A DNA stretch of 64,000 bases, taken from Acridotheres tristis (Eukaryota; Chordata; Aves; Passeriformes; Sturnidae). The stretch lies in the NCBI GenBank assembly GCA_037013685.1, contig CM072893.1, forward strand, positions 15,340,736-15,404,735. Direction: 5' to 3'. Made by a program: the position numbers and the translations under genes. The notes under the pieces were generated by a model that made no database searches, had not been told where the DNA came from, and saw only the letters and a list, made by a program, of their open reading frames with translations. Positions 14,582 to 28,020 of the stretch are shown here, piece after piece (the first letter of the stretch is position 1; each line of letters opens with the position of its first letter).

Positions 14582-15198
14582 ATCACAGAATCATAGGTTG
14601 GAAGGAACCTTAAAGATCATCTTGTTCCAACCCCATCTGCCCTAGGCCAGGACACCTTTCACTAGACCAGGTCGCTCAGAGCCCCGTTCAACCTGACCTT
14701 GAACACTTCCGTGGATGGGGCACCCACAGCATCCCTGGCCAACTCTTTCTAGTGCCTCATTATCCTCACAGTAAATAATTTCTTTTTAATATCTAATCTA
14801 AATCTATTCTCTTTCAGTCTGAAGCCATTCCCCCTTTTTCTGTCACTACATGCCCCTGTAAAATGTTTCTGTCCCACTTTCTTGTGGACTCCCTTCAAGT
14901 ACTAGAAGGCCACAATTAGGTAACCCTGATGTTTTCTCTTTTCCAGGCTGAACAATCCCAATTCTCTCAGCCTTTCCTTGCAGCAGAGCTGTTCCATTCC
15001 TCTGACCGTCTTGGTGGCCTCCTCTGGACTTGTTCCAACAAGTGCTGGGCACTCCAGAGCTGGATGCAGAACTCCAGGTGGGGTCTCACCAGGGCAGAGC
15101 AGAGGGGGAATCACCTCCCTTGACTTCCTGCCCAGGCTGCTGTGGATGCAGCCAGCTTATGGTTGGTTTTCTGGGCTGCAAGGGCTCATTGCCAGGTC
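14582..15198 (-). mobile_element. CR1 LINE, 5'-truncated 3' fragment (minus strand)
   Basis: Read on the minus strand, this is a second CR1 3' fragment. On the + strand the element starts with the reverse complement of the CR1 3' end, 'atcacagaatcataggttgg', at 14,582-14,601. It continues with the CR1 blocks 'aaggaaccttaaagatcatc', 'gagccccgttcaacctgacct' and 'gggcacccacagcatccctgg'. Further on come the 'aggctgaacaatcccaattctctcagcc' type block (about 14,945-14,972) and the 'cctcctctggacttgttccaac' block (about 15,018-15,040). The match fades at 'ttctgggctgcaagggctcattgccaggtc', near 15,198. At about 615 bp it reaches further 5' than the other copy. Open frames overlapping it (about 14,846-15,289) are accidental. 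Confidence 0.93.
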
Positions 15199-18100
15199 TC
15201 CCACTGCCTCTTATGTAAGGCCCCTTTCCCTTTTCTCTCAGTGTTCTGCTGTCCATTGTTCTCTCCTTAGCCCTCTTCCATTCTAGCATAGTAATACCAG
15301 CACAAAGATTTATACTAGCATAGAAATATTATTTAAAAATTCTACTTGCTTATCATTGGTAAATCTTTCTAATGGAACCTGAAAGTTTCTTCTAATCTGA
15401 AATTTTGAAAAGTTAAAATCTCTGTCTTTCAGATGTATTCCTGGGTTGTACATGATACTGATCCTCTTGCAATTCTCAGGAAAGAGTAATGGACAGGTAT
15501 ATTTAATTTGTATATTTCGTAGCTTTCTTTCACCAAAAACATAGGATTTATGTATAACTTCTTGATTTCTGAGAACAATCAATGCTAATTAAACTTGAAC
15601 CACTTATTCGATGCCCCAGAAAGTTCTTACTGACAGACTTGAGCGTAATGAATTCCTGTATTGCTTGGAGCTCTGTGTTCTGCCCATGCAACAGACCTGT
15701 CTCTTCTCTTTAACTATATTAAAAGCCTGTGTGCTTTATAGTCCTTGTCAGGAGCTAATCTATAGGATTATTTTGTTGTTACTGACATGCACAAATAGAA
15801 TCTGACACTTGCAGCCACACGGCTGTGTGAGGTTTACCCACCCAAAATCTTTCAGGAGATAGATTTTTGTTCTTAAATACATACATTGAAATCTACATTT
15901 GAGTTTATTATGTATAAAATAAGCAGAACTACGTTCTGAGATTCAGTCATTTAAATTGGGGGAAGAAGAAAAACATTTAGATTAACTTCTTGCATTAATT
16001 TCTTTTGATGTTTTGTAGATAGCTAAATGTATAGTGAGGGTCTGCTGTGCATTATCTTTTAGTACCAGGGTTTCTGTTGATGCCAAGAGATGTAAATCAG
16101 ATTTTAAAGTGCCTATATTAGCAATAGACTTCATGATCTGATCTGGATAAGGAAATCTGATGTAACACCATGCAAGTACAGCTCTGTAAGCAACCTTCCC
16201 CATGTTTGTGGGCCGAGTGATGTAAAAATCAAGGCATGTGGAGATGTACCTCTTTTGACAGTACTGGTGCCAGAGCAAGCACTGACTGAGTTTTCCATCC
16301 TGTTATCAAAGAATTCAAAATCTGAGTCTTACAGCAATAAAATATTGATTTAATTGTACCAAACACAGGGTCTGAAAAATAAGGTTCCCCTTGAAGTACT
16401 TCTTGACATTTCAAATATATAGGAAACAGCATAGCTCTCCTGAAGCATGTTAGAGTTCCTCCTTAGAAACCATACCATATGGCTTCTTTTCAGGTACCAC
16501 CTTATCTGAACTTGAGGCCACACAGGAGTATAGGACATGTGCTTGCAACCCGTATGACTTATTCCTCAGATCCAACATAAAACATGCATTTCTTTGCATG
16601 TTCAGTGTTTCTCATGGCAAAGAAAAATTTTTAGATGAATCTGCCCCTTTGTTACTTTGCTGATCAAAAGGATTGCAATAGCATGAGCAAGAGAACTGCT
16701 AACATCAGTCAGGTTTTCAACATATTTTTCAGCTGCTTCCTTTATTTATGCTTTTGTAAATAAGTTTATGCAATCGTGACTTCACGCTAAGTCTCTCTTG
16801 CTTTACATAACTGCGGGCTGCCTTTCCTAACGCAGTAGGATGTGACTTCAGGAGCCTTTTCGACTGAACAGACTGTCAGCCTTGTAGGGTCATCTTTATT
16901 CATTTCCTCTGCACAGATACTGCATTCCGTACATTGAGGCCTCTCTTGGTTTGTTATGTGCAGTTTGTTAATGACTATTAACCACCAGCCAAATTGCATT
17001 TTTTCTTTCCTTCGAATTTACATCTCAGTTCTTGACTGATCTATCCACATTCCTCCAAGAACTTCGTGATTTTGTTTCAGGTTTTTTCCCTCGGGCCTGC
17101 CTTTTGTGGTGTCCCATTTCTATGGTATTGAAGCCTGATTATTTGACACTTGTGCTGTTTCAAAGAGTCATTGCATTGGTGTGATGGATCATGTTTGAGC
17201 CTCTATCCGTGTGTGTTCAATTTCAGTTAATTTAAATTCCTTTAAAAGGAACTGGAGCAAAACACAGCAGTTTGAAAAAACATTTCCTCCATTCAGTTCC
17301 AAAGAACTGTTTTGATGACATAGTGAGGTTTGAAAACCCACTAAAGCCACAGAGAGGCCTTTGATGGACAAAATCAGTAAACTGAAATACAAATTTTTAC
17401 AGGGGTTGAGGTAAAATATTACAAATAATTCAGAAAAGGATTAATGCTGTAAAATTAAACAAAAGAATCACATGCTAGCTTAAGTTTATTGGGAAAGAGA
17501 AGCCAGTGACTGATTTGGTTAGCCTAGAAAATCACAAGATGTTAGGAAATATGAGGAAATGCAGACAATTGCTGTGACTGCAAACCAACTTTCTGTATCT
17601 ATTTTCTCTATTAGTTTTGGAGATTCACCTGTCTTAGACATGCTTCCACCTTGTAATGTACATTAAAAAAAGAGATATCAGGAAGAGAGGCGCCTGATCA
17701 AACCAGTCGCTCAGAAAGAAGTGGTCCTGTTAGGAGGTAAGCAGCATCTGAAAGTTATGAATTGACTTTAATATGAAGTACAGAAATGTTGAAAATGATG
17801 CTGCTCCTCAATTAAAATTGCTGCTGATGGGGATCAAAATTAGTAAATAATGCTATTGTGTTGAAAAATATTCCAAGGTTAACTCAATATTTTATATCAC
17901 AAAACCTTACCTTAATTCTCAACAATTATTTGAAAATGTAACTCCAATAGAGAGAACATTAGAAGATGATATTCTCGAAGTATGAAAGAAAACAGGTTTT
18001 GCAAGGGTAAATCTTGCTTTTCTTATTTGACCAGTCAGTAGAATGAGGAATGAATATGAATGAGATGATATAGCTTTATGTTTTAGAATTTTGATTCTAA

Positions 18101-20554
18101 TATGCTAAAGAAATTGAATAATCTTGTGGTAAGAACCAGAAAAAATACTTGGAATGGAATAAAATAAGTAACTTTTTGGACCTTCTGTTGTTTTTCCCAC
18201 ATATTGACATGGCTACTCTGATGGCATTGATGTGGGACTAAACCATGATTTTACTGGTTTGTTCTGTAATGGAAATAGTCTTTCAGATCTGGCTTCAGCT
18301 GTTGGGTTTTCTGTTGACTGCTTATTAAATTCATGGCAAAGCTGCATAATTCAGGGACATGTTCAGAGACTTAGCCCAACCTTGGAAATAAAATAATCCT
18401 CCCATAAATTATTATTATATGGAGAAAGCTGTCACATTGTTTCCTTAACTAGTTTTAAAAGCTCAATAGTATTGATAAGACAGGACTTCCTCTTTTTTAT
18501 ATTAGATACAGTGTGATAGTTTGAAGTAACTTGAGAGCAGTTCTGGCATTATGCAATGTAAATGTATTATTATAATAGTATGCTAGAGAAAAAATGTGCT
18601 GGAAAGGACAAATGGAGTTTGGCGAATCAACATTACAAATACTGTAACACACAGAACTCGGTAGTTTGTGAGATTTCATTCCAATAATTTTCAGATACTT
18701 GTGAAAATGTTATGATATGTTCACAAGACTCAGTGACTAGATATGAAGAAATCAGAAGTGACTCATGAAATATTTGCAAACCAAAAAAGTCTTCAGTGTG
18801 AATGTTAAAACCAAACCCATTTACAGTGCAGTGTCTCCTTTACAGGGCTAAAACAGAATTTTTGTATGCAAAAGCATGGGGTTTTTGGTATAGCTGTTGA
18901 TACAGTTACTATGATAAACCACCCTGTAGCATCTTTTGTTCCCACATACCAGTGATGTACTGGAAAAATAGAAGTTTCAGACCTTTCCAATTGAAAGGGG
19001 CATTCAGGAATACTCTGTCGAAAGCTAAGGTATGCTCTTAAAATTCTGAGATTAATCTGAATTTTATTAGCTGAATTCCTGTGCAAGTGAAGCAACTTTT
19101 CCTTGCCTTTGTCAAATGAACTTGGGTTTAGTGAAACTCAAGGGGCCAAATGGCCTCCTGGGATGAAGCTGACATGTTTATAAGTTACCTGTCTTCATCT
19201 TAGTTCAGCCACATTCACCACTGGAGTTCTGTATTTCCTAAACTCGGTTACTTGTTATCTGAGATTGCCCAAGAATCATTTGAAGGGGTTTTATAAAAAG
19301 AGACGAGAAAAATCTCCGAGTCTGTCTTTTGGATATAATGCAGATGTGCAGTAGTTTACTCAGAATTTTAAAGAGCTCTCCATGAGTCAGTGTCCCCTGT
19401 ATTGTTCTTGGCCCTCTTTTCAGAGCTGAGGTTGCTGGGTCCATCCTCTGTAACCTCTGGTTTTCTGTGTTTTATTACTTTGGAGGCCTCCAGAGTAATA
19501 AATGGTTTAGAAAACATTCCTGTTTGACAATTTGTCTTTTAATATGTTTGCCTTTAAGAACATAGCATATCTTTGAAATTTCTTGAATGTTAATAAATTC
19601 TGTCAGATGAAAAGAAGCAGATAGAGAAGTTCATTCAGAGTGGTTATTTCAGATGCAGAAAGGTGAGCAAAAGCCATCGTGTTACCACACCAGTATTTTG
19701 TGTCATACAAGTATCTTCATCAAATTGAATGAAGGATAACTGTATTTTCAGACAGATTTTTACAGGCAGTGCTGGCTCTGTGCTTGTTGTCTTTCTTATC
19801 CAGCCAAGAACCTAAGATTTCCCTGGCTGCAGGATTATGTTCATGTTCCCTGTCAGAATCCAAGTTCTTCTACTTCTTGTAGTGCTTGCATTGGGTAAAT
19901 CTAGTTTCTTAACAGATGGTGGGAATGCCTATTTTTTCCTCTTCTGCTGCCTGTTCTTTGTAGGACTGTAATCAGAAAATGAGGTTCAATCCCTTGATCC
20001 CAGTATCCTGAACCCTGAGTATGGATGAGATGTATGTATACTTTATTTCTCTCTTCTTTTGAATCCTCAGTCAGCATCATAAGGATTTTCATTAAATAAT
20101 TCCACCTGTGAAAATGGATCTTTAATTTCAGATGTTCCCATGAAGAAAAGGTATTTATTGAAACTAAATATCTCTTACCTTACACAAGTCATTGAAAGTC
20201 TTTTAGCAATTACAGAAGCCATTTTTTAAAATGAAAGAAAATGAGAATGGTGTTTTTCCTGGGTTTTAGTTATTTTTGAGATTTTATGGCTACTGGAGGC
20301 ATCTTCCAAGAAATACAAAAATAAAATACTGATAAAATAATGTTAATTTTAAAAGCTACATGTAATAGGATTATCTTATGTGCTTTCTAGACAATATACT
20401 ACTTAACCTAGTCCCTATTTTTCATATATTGACAAGGAAAATAATGTTTTGAGTATATTGTGGTATATCTGTTTAGTGACTTTTCTTTGACAGTCATGGT
20501 TTTAAGCTTCAATATTCCCAGGAAATAAGGACTGTGGCTTAGGGAAATTAAATA

Positions 20555-20578
20555 AACCTGCAGCCATAGCTGCAGGTT
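20555..20578. repeat. Perfect 9-bp inverted repeat (hairpin)
   Basis: The arms AACCTGCAG and CTGCAGGTT are perfect reverse complements around the 6-nt loop CCATAG. If one base is bulged, three more pairs can form outside the arms. It is too short for a microRNA precursor and is not followed by a T-run terminator signal. Role unknown. Confidence 0.6.
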
Positions 20579-23500
20579 ATTAATATATTAAATTAAATAG
20601 TTTAATGAATTCCTAGGTTTCTGAAGGCAGTGTGTCTCACTGAGACTTTGGGCTGTGTAATGGATTATAATGTTAGGCAAGGAATTAATTTATGGAAGGA
20701 ATAAGGTTGGTTAGAAAGATTGGAGGTTAGTGTGTCAAAGACTTAACCATTTCCATAATAGGCATAAACCAGAGAATATTTTTCTGTTGTTGGACAGAGA
20801 AGGAACTTGTATTAAAGAGGAAGAGAGTGATTTCATTGAGGTTTTTCTTCCCCCCATGTTAGTATTTTTGTTTCTACATATCATAACAGGAATTGGTAGC
20901 ATTCACATCCAGATGGTCTCGTGAGAAGGATGTCATCTGAGAGGCAGAGTTATACAAAAATTTTTAGATTTGTTTTCTTTTATAGTCTTAAATTCAGGAA
21001 TGATCAATCTGCAATGCATGATTAAATGATAAAAATTAATTCCATTAAATGATAAAAATCATATTCAAAGGAACCTTATGTTCATTCCTCTGTCCAAAAG
21101 CAGGGTCATTCTATCTGGGACATTGTTTCACCTGCTTTAAAAATCTATGATAATAGAGGCAATGCATGGTAATAGAGGCAGAGTATGCTCCTCATCAATT
21201 TATTTTGATGAAAACAGGCACTGCAACTGAAATCCATTAGTTGTAGTGCTGTCTACCATGGACATTTAAACATTTTATTTCCAGACTCCTCATGTACTGT
21301 AAGACTTGCATGGCATCCCAGCTCTTGCCTGTGCCTGTGCCTGGTGCAGTGTGTCTTATCTCCTGACCCCTGCATGTGTCAGGTGGGTTCCTTCTGTCTC
21401 CTCCTGGGGTGTGCCCTTCCTGGCACCTGGAGCCACACTCAGCGTTTCAGCTGAGGCTTTACAAGTGCCCAAGTGGAGAGTGAAGTAGGATTGTGCCCTG
21501 TGTTGTTCAGGCCATACTCCCATGTAGACAATCACTACAATCCCTGCAGTTTTCACAACACCATGATGTTGTTGACTCATCTGTGAATGATTATAACCCT
21601 GGGATCTCTTCCCACAGACCTGCTGCTGGGACAGGAGGATTTGTGCCTTCTTCTAGCTGAAGCTCATTTTCTTGTATTTGCCAAAAGATATTAGCATTTT
21701 TTAAAAATTGTTTTTCTAGTTTGCCAAAATTTCCAAAATTAGAACCTGATCTTCCCTGGTATTTGAGCCCTGCATGTTGAATAATGATAATCTCTATTCT
21801 ACCCTTCTTGCTGTTTTGAAAATATTGAACAGTCCTGGGTCAAAGGCAAACTAGTTTTTAAAACCCCACCCAGTGAAACCCCAACCCATATCAACTCTAT
21901 GGCAATTAAAACAAAGCCATAAAAACAGGTTTCTCTGGTTTGCTCTGAAGAACATTTAGTGTGCCAGGATAAGAAATCTGGTTCTTGTTGATGGTGCAGG
22001 CCAGTCTACAGGGGCTGTGCTATCTATGACCGAGAAAAGGAATGTGAAGAGCAGCCTCCCTGCACGAAAGGAAATTGAGGTATGGCTCTAGATGGCCACC
22101 GTGATTGCCCTGCTCAGACTGAGTTACAAAGCTGACACAGAGGAGTCACGTAATCTTTCACAAGTCTGCAGGCACACAAAGGAATAGAACAAAGGCGGAT
22201 TCACATTCTCTATCCATATTCCCTATTAAAAAAATTGGACTATTTAGCATTGTTACTATATTTCATCTGATGTTCACTACCATTAGGTTACTGGTCTTAA
22301 CACTTAATATATGAGGCATAAAAAGGAGGAGGAAGCTGGGAGTTTCCCTAACAGTTTTGGGAATGCATACCAATTTGCTCAGTGCTGTGTACATAGTGGG
22401 GATTTCTCTTATAGAGAGAAATGGAAATCCAATGTTCTGTGTTCCCTCTTGACTCTTTCTGGACTCTCTCAGTTTAGAGAAGTTAATACTTCTGTGCTTG
22501 TTTTTCCTACATGACTAAAATGATCCAGAAATGTGAAAATGAAAGGGAGGTTTTAGAGATCATGATACCTCCTGCTGAGGTATCATTAGTTATAAACTCT
22601 TGAGACATATTTGTGTTCAAACCTCTGGTGAATGGGACTTAAAACTTCCACAGCTTACTTCTTCAAGAGCTTTTCCCTTAGTAATACAGTGTTTGCACTA
22701 ACCCTCAGCTTCCACATTTTATACTTGCTTCTTGTTTTCTCTACCATTAAAGACGGAGAAACATGCACTGCTATTCTTTTCATAACATCTTATCTTACAA
22801 GCCTTGGACCTTGCTTTTTCCTCATGGTCCTTCATGGTTATGTCTTTTCCATATGCTGTCGCCCCAATTTCTTCAACCTTTTCTTTTAGGCCATGCTTTT
22901 TAGTTGAGTCAATATTCATGTTGCCCTTCTCTGGTCTTTGTCAAGTTTGCCTTCACCTTTATTTTGCTTGTCTTCAAAGCAATACATGTTGTTCTTCACC
23001 AGCATTCAGAAGCACTGTATTTTTACCTACACCATGTAATCCACAATGAAACTGTAAATATAGAATAAGTTGAGATTTACCTTTTTTGTAGCCATCTTGA
23101 TGTAACTACTTTATAATCAGGTCAGTATGGTAGGAGAGCACTGTGTAATCAAAATGCAAATTGTCTTGATTCAAGAAATCATTTCTTTTCAGACCTGCCT
23201 GTGAGTCACATGTGTTGGAAATGAAAAAATTTGCTTAAATGCATTTCTCAACCAGACTTTATGCACTTGAAGTATTTTAATTGGAAGAAAAAAATCTGTG
23301 GTGTTTATGCTTCATCATGATACTGTGTAACCTTGGCAGTTTTTAGAACTTCTCAGGTTCTTGTTTGTCACATATTGACTGTGATAGACTGGAAATAATT
23401 CGTTTATTTTTAGCAGCTTGCCTACACAATCATACAAATCTAGAGGATAAAGTCAAAACTTCTAAACATTAATACCATGGAGTTGATTCTGCAACAGATG

Positions 23501-24896
23501 GAAAAGTGCCAGAACTGCCACTGACACAAGGGCAGCCTGACATTTGGGATGAAAGTAATTTATTGTAGAGTGGTTACAGTGTAGTGAACAGAGGGTTTGC
23601 ATTTAGGGAAACTTCTGTTGCCTTCTTCCATATTTCCCTCTCTCAGTCATGACAGCTAAGCAAAAACAGGTGGTGAGACAATAAAACAGCTTAATGAAGG
23701 ATGGATAAGATTTTTCTGGTTTATGTTCATGTTAAAGTTTTTTTTATTCATAAGTCACATAAAAAACCCACTTCTCTCTTTCCCTTCATCCTTTCTTTTG
23801 AGAATAGACATTGTATCATCAATGACTTATTTCCAGATATTGCCCCATCACCTTTTCACAGTGAATGCTGTCCATTTCTTGATCTCCTTAGTCACAGGCT
23901 GTCACTTCTTTTCACAGAAATGGGAGGAAGACATCAAATCACAATTCATTTGAGTCCCCTCCTCATCCCCAAAGGACCTGTTTTTACAGAAAGAGCTGGC
24001 AGCATTTCAGAGTTTATAGAATTTTTCCTTTCCCTATGGGTTGAATCAGACCTTGGCCAAGAAAACCCAGTCATTAAAAACAAGCCATTGTAATAGAAAT
24101 GCAGCTGTCAGATGTAACATTAGGCTGTGAGTGGTATTGTAGGTGGTGCTTCTAAGTAATTGTTTTGTTATTTCATTGTTAGTGAAGAGCTTAGGGATAA
24201 GGCTGAGAGAACATGACCCTTAAGAGACCGTGTGTCCTCCCATGTACGTCTGTTACATTTACCCAGAGAATGTGCCAAATTTGCTTGCCCTAAGTGTTGT
24301 CATGCAGACAGTGATGCAGGCACTGTTGGTCATTGGCAGTTCTGACATCACTGTTACTGAGAGGAGCCCACTTGCTGCAGACATTGCAGCAGACCAGTGT
24401 GGAGATGTGTTAGCACTGCCCTCAGCCCCAACACTGAGCAACCTGGTGCCAGCTAATGCAGGCAAGCTCAGAGCAGCTCCAAAGGATGTTGCATTTTAGT
24501 GGTTTGTGGGGCTTTGTTTTTTTCTTTCCAGAAGTGAATGTTACAGTGATGGCCCTATCTTAGTGCAGGTAATTTGCCTGGGAAGCAGATCCAGTGGTGA
24601 AAATGGAGAAGAGGCAGCATGGCAGAGCAGGGTATTGAAGAGCTCTGATGTCAAGAGGAAGTGTTCCATCCCACAGTCTGCCCAAGTGGGCACTCCAAGG
24701 AAAGCACATGTCTCTCTCAGACACCATTTCCTGGTGTTAATAAGTGGAAGTGGTCTGTGGGGGAAGTGATGTGTCTGTCACAAGTTTGAAAGTCCAAGGA
24801 TTTGACTAGCAGAGTTTGAGGACAGCTGTCGGGACTGCAGCTGTCACTTCAGAACCGTTCTGTAAAATTCTAATTCACTACATTGCTGAGAATGCC

Positions 24897-24948
24897 TTTT
24901 TTGTTGTTGTTGGGGGCTTTTTTTGTTTGTTTGGTTTGTTTTGTTTTT
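24897..24948. repeat. T/G-rich low-complexity tract
   Basis: Runs of T are mixed with GTT and GTTT steps and one GGGGG, forming a low-complexity strand-asymmetric tract. It crosses an accidental 72-codon open frame, giving a run of V, F and G residues that should not be read as protein. Confidence 0.75.
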
Positions 24949-27900
24949 GCTCTTTACCTTCTGAACATGTCATAATTTTTACTTGCATAAGAAAGTCAGA
25001 GGTGCTGAAGCCAAACCCAATTACAAGGCACTAGGTAAAGGAGTAAACAAATTAAATCAGCCACAATCAAGTAATGCAAGCCACTCCTTTCTCCTGAGGC
25101 TGAATATAAGGAATTTGAAGAATTCCTAAGGTTAGCTGCCCAGCAATGTCCTGCTCGAACCTCCACCCCAGCAACATAGATTCAGGGAACACTACAAGGC
25201 TAAAAAACCTATTTTCATTTCAGAAATTATGCAAGTTTCAATAAAGAAAGCAAAAAATTCAAGAATTTTGACTTTATGCTGGTCATGTTTAATAAAGTCA
25301 TGGAAAGATTTGAGGTTTTACATAGAGACCATGTCACAAAGTGGACCCAAAGGAGTCTGTGTAATAACTCGGTTTCCTCGCCTGGCTGGGTGCTCCTATG
25401 AGCTAATTATAAGAGAGCTGCAAGCCACCCTCGTTTGTCAGTATTGCCAAATTTCACAATTTCATGGCAAGACTTTCTACAGTTGCTTTAATACTTCAAG
25501 GTTGCTTGGTATATCAAAGCAGTAGAGAATGTCAGATACCTTTTTCTACCTTCATGATTGTTGGAAAAAAGAATTGAAGCACAGGAGCATGGATTTCATA
25601 TAGGAAATCATAGGACCTGCAAAATACTGTATTTTGAAAATGTCATTAATTGAAGAAAAATCTTTCTTTAAGGCATTTGAGGTGATAATTTTTCTTCTTG
25701 CAGTCATTATCAGGCTCCAGATTGATGCAGTATGGGATACATTATATTACAGCTGGGTAATGCCATGTCGTGATAAAGTAATGATGCAAACTCTTGTCAA
25801 CTGAAGATTGCAAGCTTGAGCTGCAATCTTCCTGGCCACTGATCAGTAGAGTCAAAGAATGAGTTGACAGGGTTGAATCTGCTTTTCGATGGATTTTGGT
25901 TAATTTTTGTATATTCCATTTCAAGATCAAAACCACCAACTTCATGCAACTATGTTGTGTGAAGTCCTGGCCTCTGCAGCAAAGTTTTTAAAGAACAGGC
26001 ATCCAGTGAAATGTTTATAATCAGCAGGCACCATAGTGAGTCACCAGTATGAGTCACTGACCTAGTTGTAGTGCACGGGATTGTGAAAATGGGGTCAGAT
26101 TTCCCTCTGCCACATGGACGGGGTACACTCAGACTGGCATCTGCACTGTGCAAGGTGAGGATGTGCCTTGGATGGTGGGCACTAGTAGGATCACAGAGCG
26201 TGTCCTCAGAAGTTTCTCCACAGGTTGAAGTTAAATGAGATGCCATAGAGGTTGCCACCAGCAGCAAGAGAATCTTTACAGTCCTGAGCACACTGACCAG
26301 TGCTCTATCACCACCAACATGATGTTTTCCAAGTTAAGGACAGTTATGAACACAGCCAGAGGGGGCTGTCAGGCAGGCTGCACAGTTGTGGTTCAACCAG
26401 CTGTCCATCTACTGAGCTTTTCTTAGTGTTACCCTAGGACAGCTATTGAAATGGCAGCCTTACCCTTATGTATAGGCCACTTTCTCCCTTACCTATCACT
26501 TCCCCTTGTAAATATTTCTAAAATGATGGACAAACATTTTGTCAGTTGCAGACATCTGTTTGGTGTTGGTAGAAGTTTGAAGTAAACCAGAAGGTTATTA
26601 TGAAGGGTTGATTACATTCTGTTTACTCATATCCAAGCTCATTTCCCACTGGGAATTTGGTGAAATGTGTTTCACAAACACTGTGGAAAGATCACAGCAT
26701 TTCAGGCATCTTTCCATGAGAATGTCCAATAAAAAAGAGCAATGTGGAAACTTACAGTGAGAATGTATGCATTGCACAGGCAGTGTACCAGCAGCTGCAC
26801 AGCACTCTGGTATGGGAGAGACCATGAAAAGAGATGAGGCTGGCAAGAGGCTTACAGAAAAGAAGAGACAGTGGAAAAGAAAGGGCTTAGTTGCAAAGCC
26901 AGTCAAAGGGTGAATGTTATGGTGTGGTGCCCATTCACAGAGTAGCTGCCCTCAGCTTGACCACCAAATTGCTAGACAGTGAACTCAGTGAATCTCACAG
27001 ATTGGACCAACCAGATGTCATAATAATTAATTCCAACTGGCCAGTAATTGAAAACAGCATAGAGACAGCAATTTCTTGTTGACAACATTAATACAAAATC
27101 ATCTTTAGTTGGAAAAGTCTCAGGTTTTATAGGTTTGAATAATGCAAAAGGAAAGAATAAAATTCTGGATTCTAAGACAGTCTTTGTTAGTAGTATTCAT
27201 ATCTCTGAGAAGGGACTTGCTCAGTAGTCATAATTCTAAAATATCCCTTTGAAAGCTGGTGTCTGTTTGTAAGGCAGGGCTTCTTCACAGCTGTGTATTT
27301 GTCCATTAAGAAGGAATACTTTCAAATCATATTTCACAAATTGCTTTGAAATTTTATAAATGCTTTCCAAAACCTTTACCATAGTAGTGCTTTGCTTCTT
27401 TTGTTTCAGTTCTAACTTTACTGCATAATGTAATTATCCTTGAGGTAAATCATTCCTAGGCTGCTTTTTTCTTATTTAAATGTGATATTTTGATGTGTGT
27501 TACTGGCTGAGATTTGAATGCCCAAATTGAGTTGAAATGCTTTAGGGCCAAAGCACACAGTTCCTGTAAAAACTGTTGCTTCTATTAATAACTCCAGCGT
27601 GCAAAAGATCGAAAGTGAAGTTTCTTGTCTGCATATTCCTGTTCTGTTTCTTATTTTGTTCGAAGGATGTTAAAAATGAGGAAGGCAAAGATTGTGCTTG
27701 TTGATATGTGTAATAGTGCATGAAGAGTGCTGCATCTTCCCTTTTTTAGGATTAAAGCCTTTCTGTAAAGTAATATGGCAGTCATTTGCATCTGATCTAT
27801 AATGTTCAGGTCTTTTAATTGACTAGCAAAGTATGTTCCTCAGGATATCACAGCAATTTAATTCAGCAGAGCTACTTTGTTTATATGGTGCAAATGGGAG

Positions 27901-27960
27901 CAAAATTTACCTGCAGCTGAGACACTATTGCGATTTATGTTTTTCATCAGAAAAATAGTA

Positions 27961-28020
27961 CTGTCACTTCTAAGATTTTATATATATATATTTAAGAACA
28001 CTATCACTTCTAAGATTTTA
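27961..28020. repeat. Short direct repeat around a TA microsatellite
   Basis: A 20-bp segment (ctgtcacttctaagatttta, 27,961-27,980) recurs with one mismatch 40 bp later at 28,001-28,020. The DNA between holds a short (TA)n run. This looks like a local duplication of about 40 bp, probably by slippage. No function is apparent. Confidence 0.75.

Larger units (their letters stand above)
15199..27960. other. AT-rich intergenic DNA, no gene seen
   Basis: No exon, RNA gene or known transposon is recognisable. It contains a 16-bp direct duplication (21,021-21,036 and 21,044-21,059), a hairpin at 20,555-20,578 and a T/G-rich tract at about 24,897-24,948. The longest open frame is 130 codons (23,701-24,093, +). 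Its translation is a compositionally random, hydrophobic and Ser-rich string without a recognisable domain. I do not call a gene here. Confidence 0.55.

Noticed and set aside
14978..15286. 102-codon plus-strand ORF
   Set aside because: It lies antisense to a CR1 fragment and has no recognisable protein.
19981..19992. tRNA B-box-like sequence ggttcaatccc
   Set aside because: No A-box, acceptor stem pairing or anticodon arm at the right distance.
23701..24093. 130-codon plus-strand ORF
   Set aside because: Translation is a pyrimidine-driven string rich in Ser, Phe and Leu, with no domain, and an overlapping second frame is open as well.
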